A stretch of DNA of 64,000 bases. Source: UBA3941 sp002385665. GTDB taxonomy: Bacteria > Bacillota > Clostridia > Caldicoprobacterales > UBA3941. Positions 17,529 through 26,391 of this stretch are shown piece by piece. The translations under genes were made by a program, and so were the position numbers. Every line of letters starts with the position of its first letter. Position 1 is the first letter of the stretch. The stretch is from assembly GCA_050949255.1 (NCBI GenBank), contig JBMNFJ010000017.1:186001-250000 (forward strand). The letters run 5' to 3'. The notes below the pieces were generated by a model, which was not told where the DNA came from, made no database searches, and worked only from the letters and a program-made list of their open reading frames with translations.

Positions 17529-18674
17529 TTACTTATTAATTCCCATTCCGACCCTTATGAGTCTGAAGAGCCTCTCCGCCGCATCAGCCATAAGTTCATC
17601 GGCCCTGGACAGGGCTTCATCCAATTCCATAGGCCTATTGACCGTGGTTATTATTGAATCTATGCCATAATCGTAAACTTTTTCAGCACCAGGTCCCATT
17701 CCTCCAACGACAGCAATCACCGGAATGTTAAAGGGCTTACACCTTTGCGCAACCCCCACGGGTACCTTTCCATAGATGGATTGACCATCCATACTGCCCT
17801 CTCCCGTTACAACCAAATCCGCATCCCTGATCAAATTGTCAAAATCCACATAATCCAGGATAGCCTGGATTCCGGGCTTCAGAGTCCCTCCAAGGAAGGC
17901 CACCAGTGCAGCCCCCAATCCTCCTGCAGCACCGCTTCCCGGTACCAGAGCCATATCCAGTCCCGTTGCTTCCTTAATCAAAGTCTGATAGTTTTCCATT
18001 CCCGATTCAAGGATGGGAAAGCTGTCATCGGTGACCCCCTTTTGCGGCCCATAGACGGCAGTTGCCCCATTGGGTCCAACCAGGGGGTTGTTGACATCAC
18101 AAATTACGGTGATTGTACATTCCTTTATTCTATCGTCCAGATCTTCCACAAGGATCTCTTTGATCCTGGATAATTCCTGACCCCCAAATCCAACTTCCCT
18201 ACCCTCTTCATCCAAAAACCTTATCCCCAAGGCCTGACAGGCACCTATGCCCCCATCGTTTGTAGCACTTCCACCTATTCCAATTATTATATCCCTTATG
18301 CCCTCATCCAGAGCAGCCTTTATCATCTGACCCGTTCCATAAGTAGTGGTCTTGAGAGGGTCCCTTTCAACTTTTTTCAGAAGGGTTAGCCCTGAAGCTT
18401 CCGCCATCTCCATGACAGCGGTCCTTCCATTTATGATCCCATATTTGGCTGTAATCCGCTGACTCTGTAGAGGTCCCATGACCTCTACACGTCTATACTC
18501 CCCATTGGTAGCCTTGACCAGGGCATCAACAGTTCCTTCTCCTCCATCGGCTATGGGAACCTTCACGACTTCCACCGGGTTAAAGCATGTCCTGGCGGCC
18601 CTTTCCAAATGATCGATTATTTCCATAGATGATAGGGTGCCTTTAAAGGAATCCGGTGCGAATACTATCTTCAT
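17529..18674 (-). CDS. glxK: Glycerate kinase (GlxK/GarK family)
   Basis: A 381-residue member of glycerate kinase family 1, which phosphorylates D-glycerate to a phosphoglycerate using ATP. Visible signatures are IVFAPDSFKGTLSS at the N-terminus, PIADGGEGTVDAL, GIGGSATNDGGIGACQALG and the late VVTGEGSMDGQS motif. I start at ATG 18674, which has GGAGGT seven bases upstream. An in-frame start five codons earlier overlaps that site. Glycerate may come from sugar acid or serine breakdown. It sits 69 bases after the sulfatase gene on the same strand and could share its transcript. Confidence 0.93.
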   Translation of the reverse strand: MKIVFAPDSFKGTLSSMEIIDHLERAARTCFNPVEVVKVPIADGGEGTVDALVKATNGEYRRVEVMGPLQSQRITAKYGIINGRTAVMEMAEASGLTLLKKVERDPLKTTTYGTGQMIKAALDEGIRDIIIGIGGSATNDGGIGACQALGIRFLDEEGREVGFGGQELSRIKEILVEDLDDRIKECTITVICDVNNPLVGPNGATAVYGPQKGVTDDSFPILESGMENYQTLIKEATGLDMALVPGSGAAGGLGAALVAFLGGTLKPGIQAILDYVDFDNLIRDADLVVTGEGSMDGQSIYGKVPVGVAQRCKPFNIPVIAVVGGMGPGAEKVYDYGIDSIITTVNRPMELDEALSRADELMADAAERLFRLIRVGMGINK

Positions 18675-18743
18675 TGCCGCTACCTCCATACTTTTCTTGC
18701 TTCATATAATCAAATGATGGTATGTGCCATGTCTATCAGGCAC

Positions 18744-20237
18744 TTACTTAAACCCCCTGGGGTCATCATCCAAGGGCACTGTATCGGCGGTACGGATGTA
18801 CCAGTCCAGCATCCTCTCCTCCAGTTCCAGCCTCAGCTGGCGGAAGTCAGGATCATCATAAAGGTTGTTTAACTCCTTGGGATCCCTTTTTAGATCATAT
18901 AGCTCGTTCTCCCCGGAGGTACGCTTAACCAGCTTGTACTCCAGGGTGCGTATCATGGTGGTACGACACACACTCAGAGGCTCTTCCTGCTGCTGCAATG
19001 CTTTGGGATAATAGATATTTGAAGGATCCAACAGATTGGTGACGTCCATGCCTCTGGGGAACCCTTCAAAGCAGTTGGGTTCATGTAAGTCATAGCCTCC
19101 TTCGCAGAAGGCAGCCCTGCCAGGATCACCTGAAGCACCCTGGAGCTGGGGAACAAGGGATTGTGAAAAATGAGTATGCTCAGCCTCAATACCTGCCAAC
19201 TCCAATACCGTTGCCATGATATCAAAGAACTCTACCTGTTCCTTAACAACATGGCCCGCTTTATTGTTGGGTGCCCTAATCAACAGGGGAACACGCACCA
19301 TATCATCGTCCATGGCATTAGGCCATTTCTCTACCAACCCATGGTTGCCTGCCCAATCACCATGATCCGAGGAAACGATGACCACTGTATTTTCCGATAG
19401 ACCGGTTTTATCCAGAGTTTCCAGGATCTGTCCCAGCATTAGGTCCACATAGCTGTTCATTCCCAGATAGACGGCGTATATCTTTGCAAAGGTCTTTGAA
19501 TCCAATTTGTCAAGACTTCGATATTTGCGTATCAGGTCCATAAAGGAGGGTTTGCCTGATTTCTCTCCCTCTCCTATAATATCTCCCAGCAATTCATCCG
19601 GGTCGTACATATTATGGAACTGCTCCAGGGTATTATATGGGGGATGGGGCATGCTTATAGGCAGATAAAGCATAAAGGGGTTATCATCTTCGCTTCGCTT
19701 CTTAAGAAAATCAATTCCCCTGGCTACATTATCTTCCATGGGAATATCCTCTTCCTGGGATTCAATGGGCTCGTATAGAAAGGTATAGTACATGGGATCG
19801 TCTTTATCATATGGATTGTTCCACCCGTGGACAAGTCCCGTTCTGTTGGACGGATTCCACCTGTAACCATGTCGCTTCTCGTCTATATCGTCACAGATCT
19901 CTTCCAGATATTCCTGAGAATACAGGTCGTTTTTGCCATACCAGGCAATATCGTAACCGGCATTTTTCAGGTACCTGAACAGGCTCGGTTCATGGGGCCT
20001 TAACAAATGCCATAGGGTTCTATGACCTAAATTATGTACATATAGCCCTGTCATCAGTGAGCATCTGGAAGGTGTACACACTGGGTTTTGTATTATGCAA
20101 TTGTCAAACCTGACCCCTTCCTGTGCCATTCTATCGTAGTTGGGCATCTTTACCCTTTCATTTCCATAGCATGACACGCTTGATGCCCGCATCTCATCAG
20201 GAAAGAAAAAAACGAAATTTGTCCTCTTTTTATCCAT
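18744..20237 (-). CDS. Sulfatase (cysteine-type)
   Basis: The 497-residue protein belongs to the alkaline-phosphatase-like sulfatases. Cys54 in CTPSR is the residue converted to formylglycine. In strict anaerobes this conversion is done by a radical-SAM maturase, which is not in this window. Further metal motifs are FFFPDEMR near the N-terminus and SSDHGDWAGNHGLVEKW. No signal peptide is visible, so it acts in the cytoplasm, probably on sulfated sugars or glycosaminoglycan fragments brought in by a transporter. AAAGGAG precedes the ATG. The substrate cannot be deduced. Confidence 0.9.
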   Translation of the reverse strand: MDKKRTNFVFFFPDEMRASSVSCYGNERVKMPNYDRMAQEGVRFDNCIIQNPVCTPSRCSLMTGLYVHNLGHRTLWHLLRPHEPSLFRYLKNAGYDIAWYGKNDLYSQEYLEEICDDIDEKRHGYRWNPSNRTGLVHGWNNPYDKDDPMYYTFLYEPIESQEEDIPMEDNVARGIDFLKKRSEDDNPFMLYLPISMPHPPYNTLEQFHNMYDPDELLGDIIGEGEKSGKPSFMDLIRKYRSLDKLDSKTFAKIYAVYLGMNSYVDLMLGQILETLDKTGLSENTVVIVSSDHGDWAGNHGLVEKWPNAMDDDMVRVPLLIRAPNNKAGHVVKEQVEFFDIMATVLELAGIEAEHTHFSQSLVPQLQGASGDPGRAAFCEGGYDLHEPNCFEGFPRGMDVTNLLDPSNIYYPKALQQQEEPLSVCRTTMIRTLEYKLVKRTSGENELYDLKRDPKELNNLYDDPDFRQLRLELEERMLDWYIRTADTVPLDDDPRGFK

Positions 20238-20282
20238 CTAAAGACTCCTTTCATGTTTTTGATATTTTATAATAAAACTTTC

Positions 20283-20744
20283 CTATTCCTTTTCCAGATC
20301 TACCCATTGAAATTCCAGTCCTTTTTCCTCTAACCTTATCCGGCCCAGTGATATGGGCAAGGTAAATCTTTTAGGGCCTGCACTTCCGGGATTAAAGTAT
20401 ATGATCCCGCCCTTGTAGTCCTTCTTGGGGATATGTGAATGACCGTATATTATTACGTCCACTCCCGCTACTTTTGGATCGATATCAAGCATGGCTATAT
20501 TGTGTATAACATAGATGAGTTTATCGCCGGCTTCTACCATTTGAGTCATGGGGAGGGTCTGTGCCCATGCACCCCTGTCGGTATTCCCCCTAACTCCATA
20601 AACCGGAGCTATTTTATTCAAAGCATCCAAAACACCTAGATTCCCTATATCGCCCGCATGTATAATCAAATCACTCCCCTGTAAAGCTTTCAAAACACGG
20701 TTTGTAATCCTGCCATGGGTGTCCGATATCACTCCAATAATCAT
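20283..20744 (-). CDS. YfcE/MJ0936 family metallophosphodiesterase
   Basis: A 153-residue calcineurin-like phosphoesterase. The metal motifs are SDTHGR, HAGDIGN, GVRGNTDRGAW, IHN and YGHSHIPK, all in the family order and spacing. Small proteins of this type are cytoplasmic phosphodiesterases of unclear physiological substrate. The ATG follows a GAGGGAG site. It sits 45 bases downstream of the sulfatase start region on the same strand, so it is probably transcribed ahead of the sulfatase gene. Confidence 0.9.
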   Translation of the reverse strand: MIIGVISDTHGRITNRVLKALQGSDLIIHAGDIGNLGVLDALNKIAPVYGVRGNTDRGAWAQTLPMTQMVEAGDKLIYVIHNIAMLDIDPKVAGVDVIIYGHSHIPKKDYKGGIIYFNPGSAGPKRFTLPISLGRIRLEEKGLEFQWVDLEKE

Positions 20745-20870
20745 TTTCTCCCTCTTTTGCTCTGTTTGATAGTTAAGTTCTTTAATAATTATAAGCTAAT
20801 GAAAGGCCATTTACAAACATTTCCTTATTCTCGAATTGTTCCACTTCATTTTTATGAGTCAGTTACTCTC

Positions 20871-21704
20871 TTATTTGTCTATATAGGATAGGTCGGGATT
20901 CCCAAGGGTTGATATGGGTACTACCATGGGATGTCCGCTTAGGGGGTTTTCCATTATATGGACATCTATGCCATAAACAGCCCTTATGTTGTCCCTGGTC
21001 AATACTGACTCCGGCTCTCCGGAACAAAATATCTCCCCTCTATTGAGTAGTATCAGCTTCTCACAATACTGTGCAGCTATATTAAGGTCATGAAGTACCA
21101 TGACCACGGTTACGCCCTTCTCCCTTTGGTACCCCTTAATCAAATCCATTATTTGAATCTGGTGATTTATGTCGAGATTTGATATGGGTTCATCCATTAG
21201 CAGGATGGGGGTATCCTGGACCAGGGCTCTGGCTATCATTACCCTTTGCATTTCCCCGGCGCTTAAGGTGGTGACGGATCTGTCCTTAAGTTCCCAGGTC
21301 TTTGTAAGCTCCATAATCTTCCTGGACTTCTCGATATCCTCCTGAGTCTCGCTACCGAACCTTGATATATAGGGCGATCTCCCCATCAGGACTATATCCA
21401 TAGCCGTAAATTCAAATTCTATCCTGGCGTTCTGGGTTACAAAGGCCATCTCGTGGGCCAGTGCTCTACTGGTGTAGGACAGCACATCCCTACCATGAAT
21501 CAAGACGGTACCTGCATCGGGCTTGTACCAGCTGCTAATATTTCTAAGAAGGGTTGTCTTACCGGAGCCGTTGGGCCCTATTATTCCTACAAAGCTGTTT
21601 TTATCCAATTGCAGCCCTATATCTTTTAGAATCCTGGCATTGCCTATCTGCCAGTTAAGCTCCTTTACCTCTATGGAAAACCTTGGGTTATCCTTTGATG
21701 ACAT
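20871..21704 (-). CDS. btuD: Cobalamin ABC transporter ATPase (BtuD-like)
   Basis: ATPase of the B12-type importer, 277 residues. It has Walker A GPNGSGKTTL, signature LSAGEMQRVMIARAL, Walker B ILLMDEP and the switch His in VLHDLN, as in siderophore/haem/B12 importers. ATG 21704 is preceded by GGGGAGGGG seven bases upstream. A start six codons earlier overlaps that site. Twenty bases separate it from the permease gene. The upstream cobalamin riboswitch makes B12 the likely cargo rather than iron-siderophores. Confidence 0.9.
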   Translation of the reverse strand: MSSKDNPRFSIEVKELNWQIGNARILKDIGLQLDKNSFVGIIGPNGSGKTTLLRNISSWYKPDAGTVLIHGRDVLSYTSRALAHEMAFVTQNARIEFEFTAMDIVLMGRSPYISRFGSETQEDIEKSRKIMELTKTWELKDRSVTTLSAGEMQRVMIARALVQDTPILLMDEPISNLDINHQIQIMDLIKGYQREKGVTVVMVLHDLNIAAQYCEKLILLNRGEIFCSGEPESVLTRDNIRAVYGIDVHIMENPLSGHPMVVPISTLGNPDLSYIDK

Positions 21705-21724
21705 GACAAATCCCCTCCCCATGG

Positions 21725-22771
21725 TTATATCTCCCTTTTCTTCTTGCTCAATAGATACAAAAAAAACGGGGCACCGGCCAAGGCTGTAATGATGCCAACA
21801 GGAATCTCCATAGGGCTTACCAGGGTCCTGGCCATGGTATCGGCTATGATTAAAAAGATGGCCCCTACTACCGCAGAATAGGGCAACAATACCCTGTGAT
21901 CCGGTCCCATGACCAACCTGATGGCATGGGGTATAATCAGACCGACAAACCCGATAATCCCACTGACTGCCACTGCCATTGCAGCAATAAAGGAAGATAG
22001 CGCCAGTAAAATCTTTTTAGTCCTTTCGACATCGATACCCAGATACTTGGCCTCCTCCTCACCCATGAGCAGGATATTTAAGTCCCTTGCGAAAAAACGG
22101 GTGACCAGCATCCCAGCCATAACCGTGACAAAGGACAGAACAACCTTTCCCCAGGTGGAATTGGCAAAGCTGCCCATGGTCCACATGATAATGTTATCCA
22201 TCCTTTGCCGGTTGAAGATCATAAGCAAGGATATGGCTGCAGACAGCATGAAATTTATCGCCATCCCTGCCAATAGTAGTGAAGTCATGGATACCCTTCC
22301 TCCCGTTCTACCCAATTGATAGACCAGATATGTAGTAAAAAGGGCACCCAAAAAAGCCATAAGTCCCGTGCCTCCAATCCCCATGACCCGGGATATCCCA
22401 ATAATCATACCTATGGCCCCGCCCAGGGCAGCACCCGCCGACACACCCAGGACAAAGGACTCGGCCATAGGATTCTTAAACAGACCCTGGTAGATGGCAC
22501 CGGAAAATGCCAGGGCAGCACCTACAACGCCGGCCAGGAGAACCCTGGGCATCCTTATCTTCCATATGATGGTGTTCATGGTATTGGTTATAGGTTCCTC
22601 TACTAAAATCTGCCCAATATAAGGCAGCCTTTGTATGATGATCTTAAACGCATCCACCATGGATAAGTCTGCAGCGCCTATGGAACAGCTAAACAGAATC
22701 ACTACAAATAGCGTTATGAGCAAGGCTATGTAAACTTTCTTATAATAACTTTTTTTGTGTATATATATCAT
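21725..22771 (-). CDS. btuC: Cobalamin ABC transporter permease (FecCD family)
   Basis: A 348-residue permease of the FecCD family with about ten membrane helices. LRMPRVLLAGVVGAALAFSGAIYQ-type sequence near residue 70 (here IRMPRVLL...), FKNPMAESFVLGVSAGAALG and GIIGFVGLIIPHAIRLVMGPDHR are family signatures. The last covers the loop that couples to the ATPase. I start at ATG 22771, where AGGGGG lies about ten bases upstream. An in-frame start 26 codons earlier lies within the structured spacer and is unlikely. It works with the binding protein upstream and the ATPase downstream. Confidence 0.9.
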   Translation of the reverse strand: MIYIHKKSYYKKVYIALLITLFVVILFSCSIGAADLSMVDAFKIIIQRLPYIGQILVEEPITNTMNTIIWKIRMPRVLLAGVVGAALAFSGAIYQGLFKNPMAESFVLGVSAGAALGGAIGMIIGISRVMGIGGTGLMAFLGALFTTYLVYQLGRTGGRVSMTSLLLAGMAINFMLSAAISLLMIFNRQRMDNIIMWTMGSFANSTWGKVVLSFVTVMAGMLVTRFFARDLNILLMGEEEAKYLGIDVERTKKILLALSSFIAAMAVAVSGIIGFVGLIIPHAIRLVMGPDHRVLLPYSAVVGAIFLIIADTMARTLVSPMEIPVGIITALAGAPFFLYLLSKKKREI

Positions 22772-22807
22772 GTGGCCAATCCCCCTATATGTTAAAACCC
22801 TAAAAAT

Positions 22808-22915
22808 GGAATTTAAAAGCGCATTAAACTGCAGGCCATCCCGGGTCAAGCCAAAAGCTCCGGGTATACCCAGTAATGCCCGGAATGACCATGGTGTTTT
22901 AATGCGCCCTATTCC
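22808..22915 (-). promoter_or_regulatory. Structured intercistronic element between btuF and btuC
   Basis: Outer arms (GGAAT/ATTCC and GCGCATTAAAC/GTTTTAATGCGC) enclose inner hairpins built on TCCGGG/CCCGGA and CCAT/ATGG. The whole spacer between the btuF stop and btuC ribosome site therefore folds on itself. It has no terminator-like T run. It may stabilise the btuF part of the mRNA or attenuate downstream expression. Confidence 0.6.
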
Positions 22916-22954
22916 AATTTTGCCGGGGTATGAAACCGGTACAAAAGTTCAAAT

Positions 22955-23986
22955 CTAATTAAACAGATCAGGGTGTATACCCTTGGCCAAGGCTTCCAAA
23001 CCCTCTATCAGCCTGGGACCAGCTCTATTGATTAAATTGTCGTCCAATACGATCAATCTGTTCTCCTTTATGGCGGTAAGCTCCTTGTATCCGGGAGTAT
23101 CGGCTAACCCATCAGGATTGGCCTGAATTGTGGATAAGATTATCTCCGGATCCTGTTCTACCAGCTTTTCCATGCTGTATTGAGGCCATTCCTCCTCTAT
23201 ATCTCCGGCTATATTCCTGCCCCCTGCCATAGTTATCAATTCATTAATAAAGCTTTTACCTCCTGCGGTAAAATCACCGTATTCACCATAGGAGATAACA
23301 AAATAGACTTCGGGTCTTTCCTCGCCCTCCACTTTTTTTACGATATCTGCCGCTTTTTCCTTCATGGAATTGACCATATCCTCGGCTGCCTGCCGGGCTC
23401 CCATGGCTCTGCCCGTGTTTATAATAGCCTCATATGTGCCCTCCAGGTCGAGTCCTTCCAAGGATAGTACCAATATGCCGTTCTCCTCCATTTTATTCAG
23501 GAATTCTTCTGGGGCGGCATTTCCTACAAAGAGGATATCGGGGTCGGCCTCCACTATGAGTTCGATGTTGGGATCCCAGAAGTCCCCCATCTTATCCTTG
23601 GCAGTGGCTTCTTCCGGATAATCACACTGTTGACTTACACCTATTACCTTGTCACCCAGGCCCAGGGCAAAAAGCGTCTCCGTAGTATTAGGGGCTAAGG
23701 ATATCACCTTCTCCGGCTCCTTTTCTATGGTTATCTTTCTGCCTAAGCTGTCAACGACTTCCAAGGGAAATGATTCGTCATGATCCTGTGTGGAACTTTC
23801 TTCAGGTTCTGCGTCGGTTTTGTCCTCGTCCTGCTCCCTGGCGTCATCCTTTTCGTCTATTGCATCTTCCTGACCTTCATTGCCCTGGTTGTCCGGAGCC
23901 TTTGGAGCAGCGCAAGCCACCATCAATGAAACGACCATTACCATAGCAACCAAGAGCGTAGCAAACTTTAAAACCTTATTACTCAT
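22955..23986 (-). CDS. btuF: Cobalamin ABC transporter substrate-binding lipoprotein
   Basis: A 343-residue class III periplasmic-binding-protein-like lipoprotein. The signal peptide ends in a lipobox-like LMVAC. A 50-residue acidic, low-complexity linker rich in Glu and Asp follows, then the BtuF/FhuD-type binding domain (KVISLAPNTTETLFALGLGDKVIGV...). The start is ATG 23986 with GGAGGG seven bases upstream. It is the first gene behind the cobalamin riboswitch and should be the receptor for cobalamin or cobinamide. The long acidic linker is typical of surface lipoproteins in Gram-positives. Confidence 0.9.
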   Translation of the reverse strand: MSNKVLKFATLLVAMVMVVSLMVACAAPKAPDNQGNEGQEDAIDEKDDAREQDEDKTDAEPEESSTQDHDESFPLEVVDSLGRKITIEKEPEKVISLAPNTTETLFALGLGDKVIGVSQQCDYPEEATAKDKMGDFWDPNIELIVEADPDILFVGNAAPEEFLNKMEENGILVLSLEGLDLEGTYEAIINTGRAMGARQAAEDMVNSMKEKAADIVKKVEGEERPEVYFVISYGEYGDFTAGGKSFINELITMAGGRNIAGDIEEEWPQYSMEKLVEQDPEIILSTIQANPDGLADTPGYKELTAIKENRLIVLDDNLINRAGPRLIEGLEALAKGIHPDLFN

Positions 23987-24110
23987 AAAAAATCCCTCCA
24001 TTTTTTTGCAAGGCTACCTAAACCGCAGTTATTCCGCCTTTGGTATAAATAACTACCACGGCGGAAAAATCGCTATAGGAGGGGAACTTAGGACTTACTC
24101 CAATCCACAA

Positions 24111-24142
24111 ACAAAAAATCCAATTCGGTTGGATTGGATTTT
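24111..24142 (-). terminator. Riboswitch expression-platform terminator
   Basis: Downstream of the B12 box on the transcript, AAATCCAAT pairs with ATTGGATTT and is followed by a T run (minus strand). This would terminate transcription when cobalamin is bound. The repeated AATCCAAT-like units allow alternative pairing. Confidence 0.75.
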
Positions 24143-24195
24143 CATACACGAGTATATAAGCTCCCAATCCTTCCCTCCGAAGGAACTAGCTTGAA

Positions 24196-24365
24196 ATACC
24201 TACAGGCAGGTCTCCTGGCTTATGAATCATTCACGCCTACTTACCTTCCCAGTTTCCCAGTGGTTTCTCCCAGTAGGCATGTCCTCATTTACAGTAGCGG
24301 GGGCTGCAGCGGATTCTAACCGCTTTCCCTTTTAATCTGGTATCCCAGACACCTATAGATATATG
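24196..24365 (-). ncRNA. Cobalamin (AdoCbl-type) riboswitch
   Basis: Minus-strand sequence carries the cobalamin riboswitch core in order: AAAAGGGAA followed by a GGTTAGAATCCGCTGCAG segment, GCAGCCCCCGCTACTGT (24307-24291), paired ACTGGGAA motifs, and the B12 box GCCAGGAGACCTGCC (24219-24205). It lies upstream of the binding-protein gene and is followed by a terminator, so cobalamin should switch off btuFCD transcription. Confidence 0.95.
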
Positions 24366-24420
24366 CTGTTTAATTTTGTTAGGCCTTGCATCATTTATTG
24401 CGATATAACAATCGCTTATT

Positions 24421-24467
24421 AAGGTGTGTTATATGGTAAACATCTTATATCCTTTTAAGCACACCTT
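24421..24467 (-). terminator. Possible terminator of the CDF transporter gene
   Basis: AAGGTGTG (24421-24428) and CACACCTT (24460-24467) form an eight-base stem about 65 bases past the leftward stop. The loop is long and there is no clear T tract, so this is weak. Confidence 0.35.
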
Positions 24468-24531
24468 CTTGTCTATAGAGTATATCATTCATCTCTAAGG
24501 TTTTCCAGTAGCTGTTTCTAAATTTTAATGG

Positions 24532-25389
24532 TCAGGCAGGGTTCACATGCACTATCACATCGCCCACATTCTTGTTGCCCTTTATTTTTTCCTTGACCTG
24601 GGCCGCAATGGCATGTCCTTCCTCAACCGTCATTGAGCCGGAAACCGATACCTTTACTATGATGATGAAACTGACCCCTATGGGCTTGGCGTTTATGGAA
24701 TCTACATGTTCCACACCGTTTATTGCTTCTATATCCCTGATGAGCCTGTCGGTGAGTTTTTCGTCGATATTGGTGTCCATAAGCACGTTATAGGCGCTGA
24801 TAAAGATTCTGACACCGGTATACCCTATCCACAGGGAGATACCTATACCAACAACCCCATCAACCCAGTATATACCCCTGCTTCCAAGGAGAATTCCAAT
24901 CAGAGTGGAGGCAGTTACCAATATATCATTCCTATGATCTTCCGCATTGGCAATTATCAGCAGGTTATCCCACTTTTCACCTACCCTGCGGGTATATACC
25001 CATAAAAACATCTTTAGAGCTATGGTTATGAAGGCAACAGTCGCCAGCTGCCATGAAAATACAAAGCTCTGTTTTTTTATTATAAACTCCAGGGAGTTTC
25101 TGAATATCTGATATGTTACCACTAGGAGGGAAAAGCTTATAATCATAGAAAATATATATTCAGCCTTACCATGTCCGTAGGGGTGGTCCTTATCCTGTGG
25201 TGAACTTGCTATCTTATTACCCAAGTAGGTCATAACAGAGGTGAAAACATCGCCGGCGCTGTTAAAACCATCGGCTATCATAGCCTGGCTTCCGCTGGCA
25301 AATCCTATGAGCAGCTTTGCAAACAGCAGGAAGAGATTAGCCCCGATACCCCATGCAGCGACCTTTTTAGTTGCACCATAACGATCCAT
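24532..25389 (-). CDS. Cation diffusion facilitator (CDF) family metal transporter
   Basis: The 285-residue protein has six predicted helices and a C-terminal cytoplasmic domain, as usual for CDF exporters of zinc, manganese, iron or cobalt. The metal site residues are in DGFNSAGDVFTS (helix 2) and NAEDHRND (helix 5). The conserved DHPYGHGKAEYI follows helix 2. The HxxxD/DxxxD pattern (here D-x3-x-D with Asn/Asp) leaves metal choice open. The ATG lies just after a run of seven G that serves as ribosome site. A stable hairpin sits directly upstream in the leader. Confidence 0.9.
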   Translation of the reverse strand: MDRYGATKKVAAWGIGANLFLLFAKLLIGFASGSQAMIADGFNSAGDVFTSVMTYLGNKIASSPQDKDHPYGHGKAEYIFSMIISFSLLVVTYQIFRNSLEFIIKKQSFVFSWQLATVAFITIALKMFLWVYTRRVGEKWDNLLIIANAEDHRNDILVTASTLIGILLGSRGIYWVDGVVGIGISLWIGYTGVRIFISAYNVLMDTNIDEKLTDRLIRDIEAINGVEHVDSINAKPIGVSFIIIVKVSVSGSMTVEEGHAIAAQVKEKIKGNKNVGDVIVHVNPA

Positions 25390-25411
25390 ACAACCCCCCC
25401 AAATAAACCAT

Positions 25412-25449
25412 ACGCCGCGAAGGACATGGGTGTACCATCTTCACGGCGT
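25412..25449 (-). promoter_or_regulatory. Leader hairpin before the CDF transporter gene
   Basis: ACGCCGCGAAG (25412-25422) and CTTCACGGCGT (25439-25449) pair over 11 positions with one mismatch, with an inner ATGG/CCAT. The hairpin ends about 15 bases before the G-rich ribosome site, so it could affect translation. It does not match a NiCo riboswitch. Confidence 0.5.
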
Positions 25450-25578
25450 TAATCAGACCTTATACCTGTATCATATCCAAAGACATAGAAGCAAATCAAG
25501 CTCATCTTTGAAAAGCCCTATAGATACTTCGCCTTAGAGACCTATGCCTATATTTATAGTCCCGAATAATACTTCTTA

Positions 25579-26391
25579 TTATTGGACTTGCTGGCCTGCC
25601 TCCATCCCATTAATACACTCCTCCAGCTGCCTTATATACTCCGATAGACCGGTTAGCTTTCCCGCAGGTGAGAGCTTGAGAAAGTTCCTGTTTATGGCTA
25701 CCAGGTTATCGTAATCGGAGAGATTTCTGGTGACGGCATCCGTATTACACTGTCGTTCATACTTGACCGCCATTTCGCTCAGTTCCTGAAGCCCTCTGAG
25801 TAATCCGTCAACATTAGAGCTCCGGATTTGGTTTATATTAGAAACCAACCGTCCCAGGCTGTCAAACAGTTCTCCTTCAGGTGTGGTGGCCTGACCATGA
25901 ACTATCTGCTTTCTATAAGGATCGTAGTATACCAGGCCCTGGGCAGACAGCTGCTTCATTAGGTCCTTGACATACTCCGGATTTCCCGATATCACGTTTC
26001 TGTACTTATTCTGGTATCTGAGCAAAAGCCTTTTATCATTCCCGGCCAGCTCGTTGGCGCATCCCCGAACCGACTTCCCTTGAGCCTGGCCTACCAGCAT
26101 CGCCGTCATTAGCTCCTTAACCTCTTCCAGCTTAAAAGTAGTGCCCGCCACCTCTGAACCTTTTGCAGCATCTCCTTGATCCATGCCAGAGGATCCTTGT
26201 TTCTTGTCCTTCTCGTGTATATACCGGTAATAATAATTCCTTACTGTGTTAAATTTTAGTCCGCTCTTCTCCGCAATTACTTCAAAGGCACGATTTACCG
26301 GTTCATCTGCGTCCTTTGATTTACTTACCTCTTTCTTCATTAAGGATACCAAAACGGGATCTAAGAAAGATTTAGCTGTATTATCCTGCAT
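25579..26391 (-). CDS. Putative DNA-binding protein, possibly RsfA-like
   Basis: A 270-residue soluble protein. Residues about 35-60 (NRAFEVIAEKSGLKFNTVRNYYYRYI) look like a Myb/SANT-type helix-turn-helix, similar in plan to the prespore factor RsfA. A second conserved block (FKLEEVKELMTAMLVGQAQGKSVRG...) and a C-terminal helical part with coiled-coil tendency follow. I favour ATG 26391, which has GGAGGAG nine bases upstream, over the frame opening at 26469. It lies downstream of an ECF sigma/anti-sigma pair on the same strand. Family membership is a guess from motif shape and the target is unknown. Confidence 0.6.
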   Translation of the reverse strand: MQDNTAKSFLDPVLVSLMKKEVSKSKDADEPVNRAFEVIAEKSGLKFNTVRNYYYRYIHEKDKKQGSSGMDQGDAAKGSEVAGTTFKLEEVKELMTAMLVGQAQGKSVRGCANELAGNDKRLLLRYQNKYRNVISGNPEYVKDLMKQLSAQGLVYYDPYRKQIVHGQATTPEGELFDSLGRLVSNINQIRSSNVDGLLRGLQELSEMAVKYERQCNTDAVTRNLSDYDNLVAINRNFLKLSPAGKLTGLSEYIRQLEECINGMEAGQQVQ

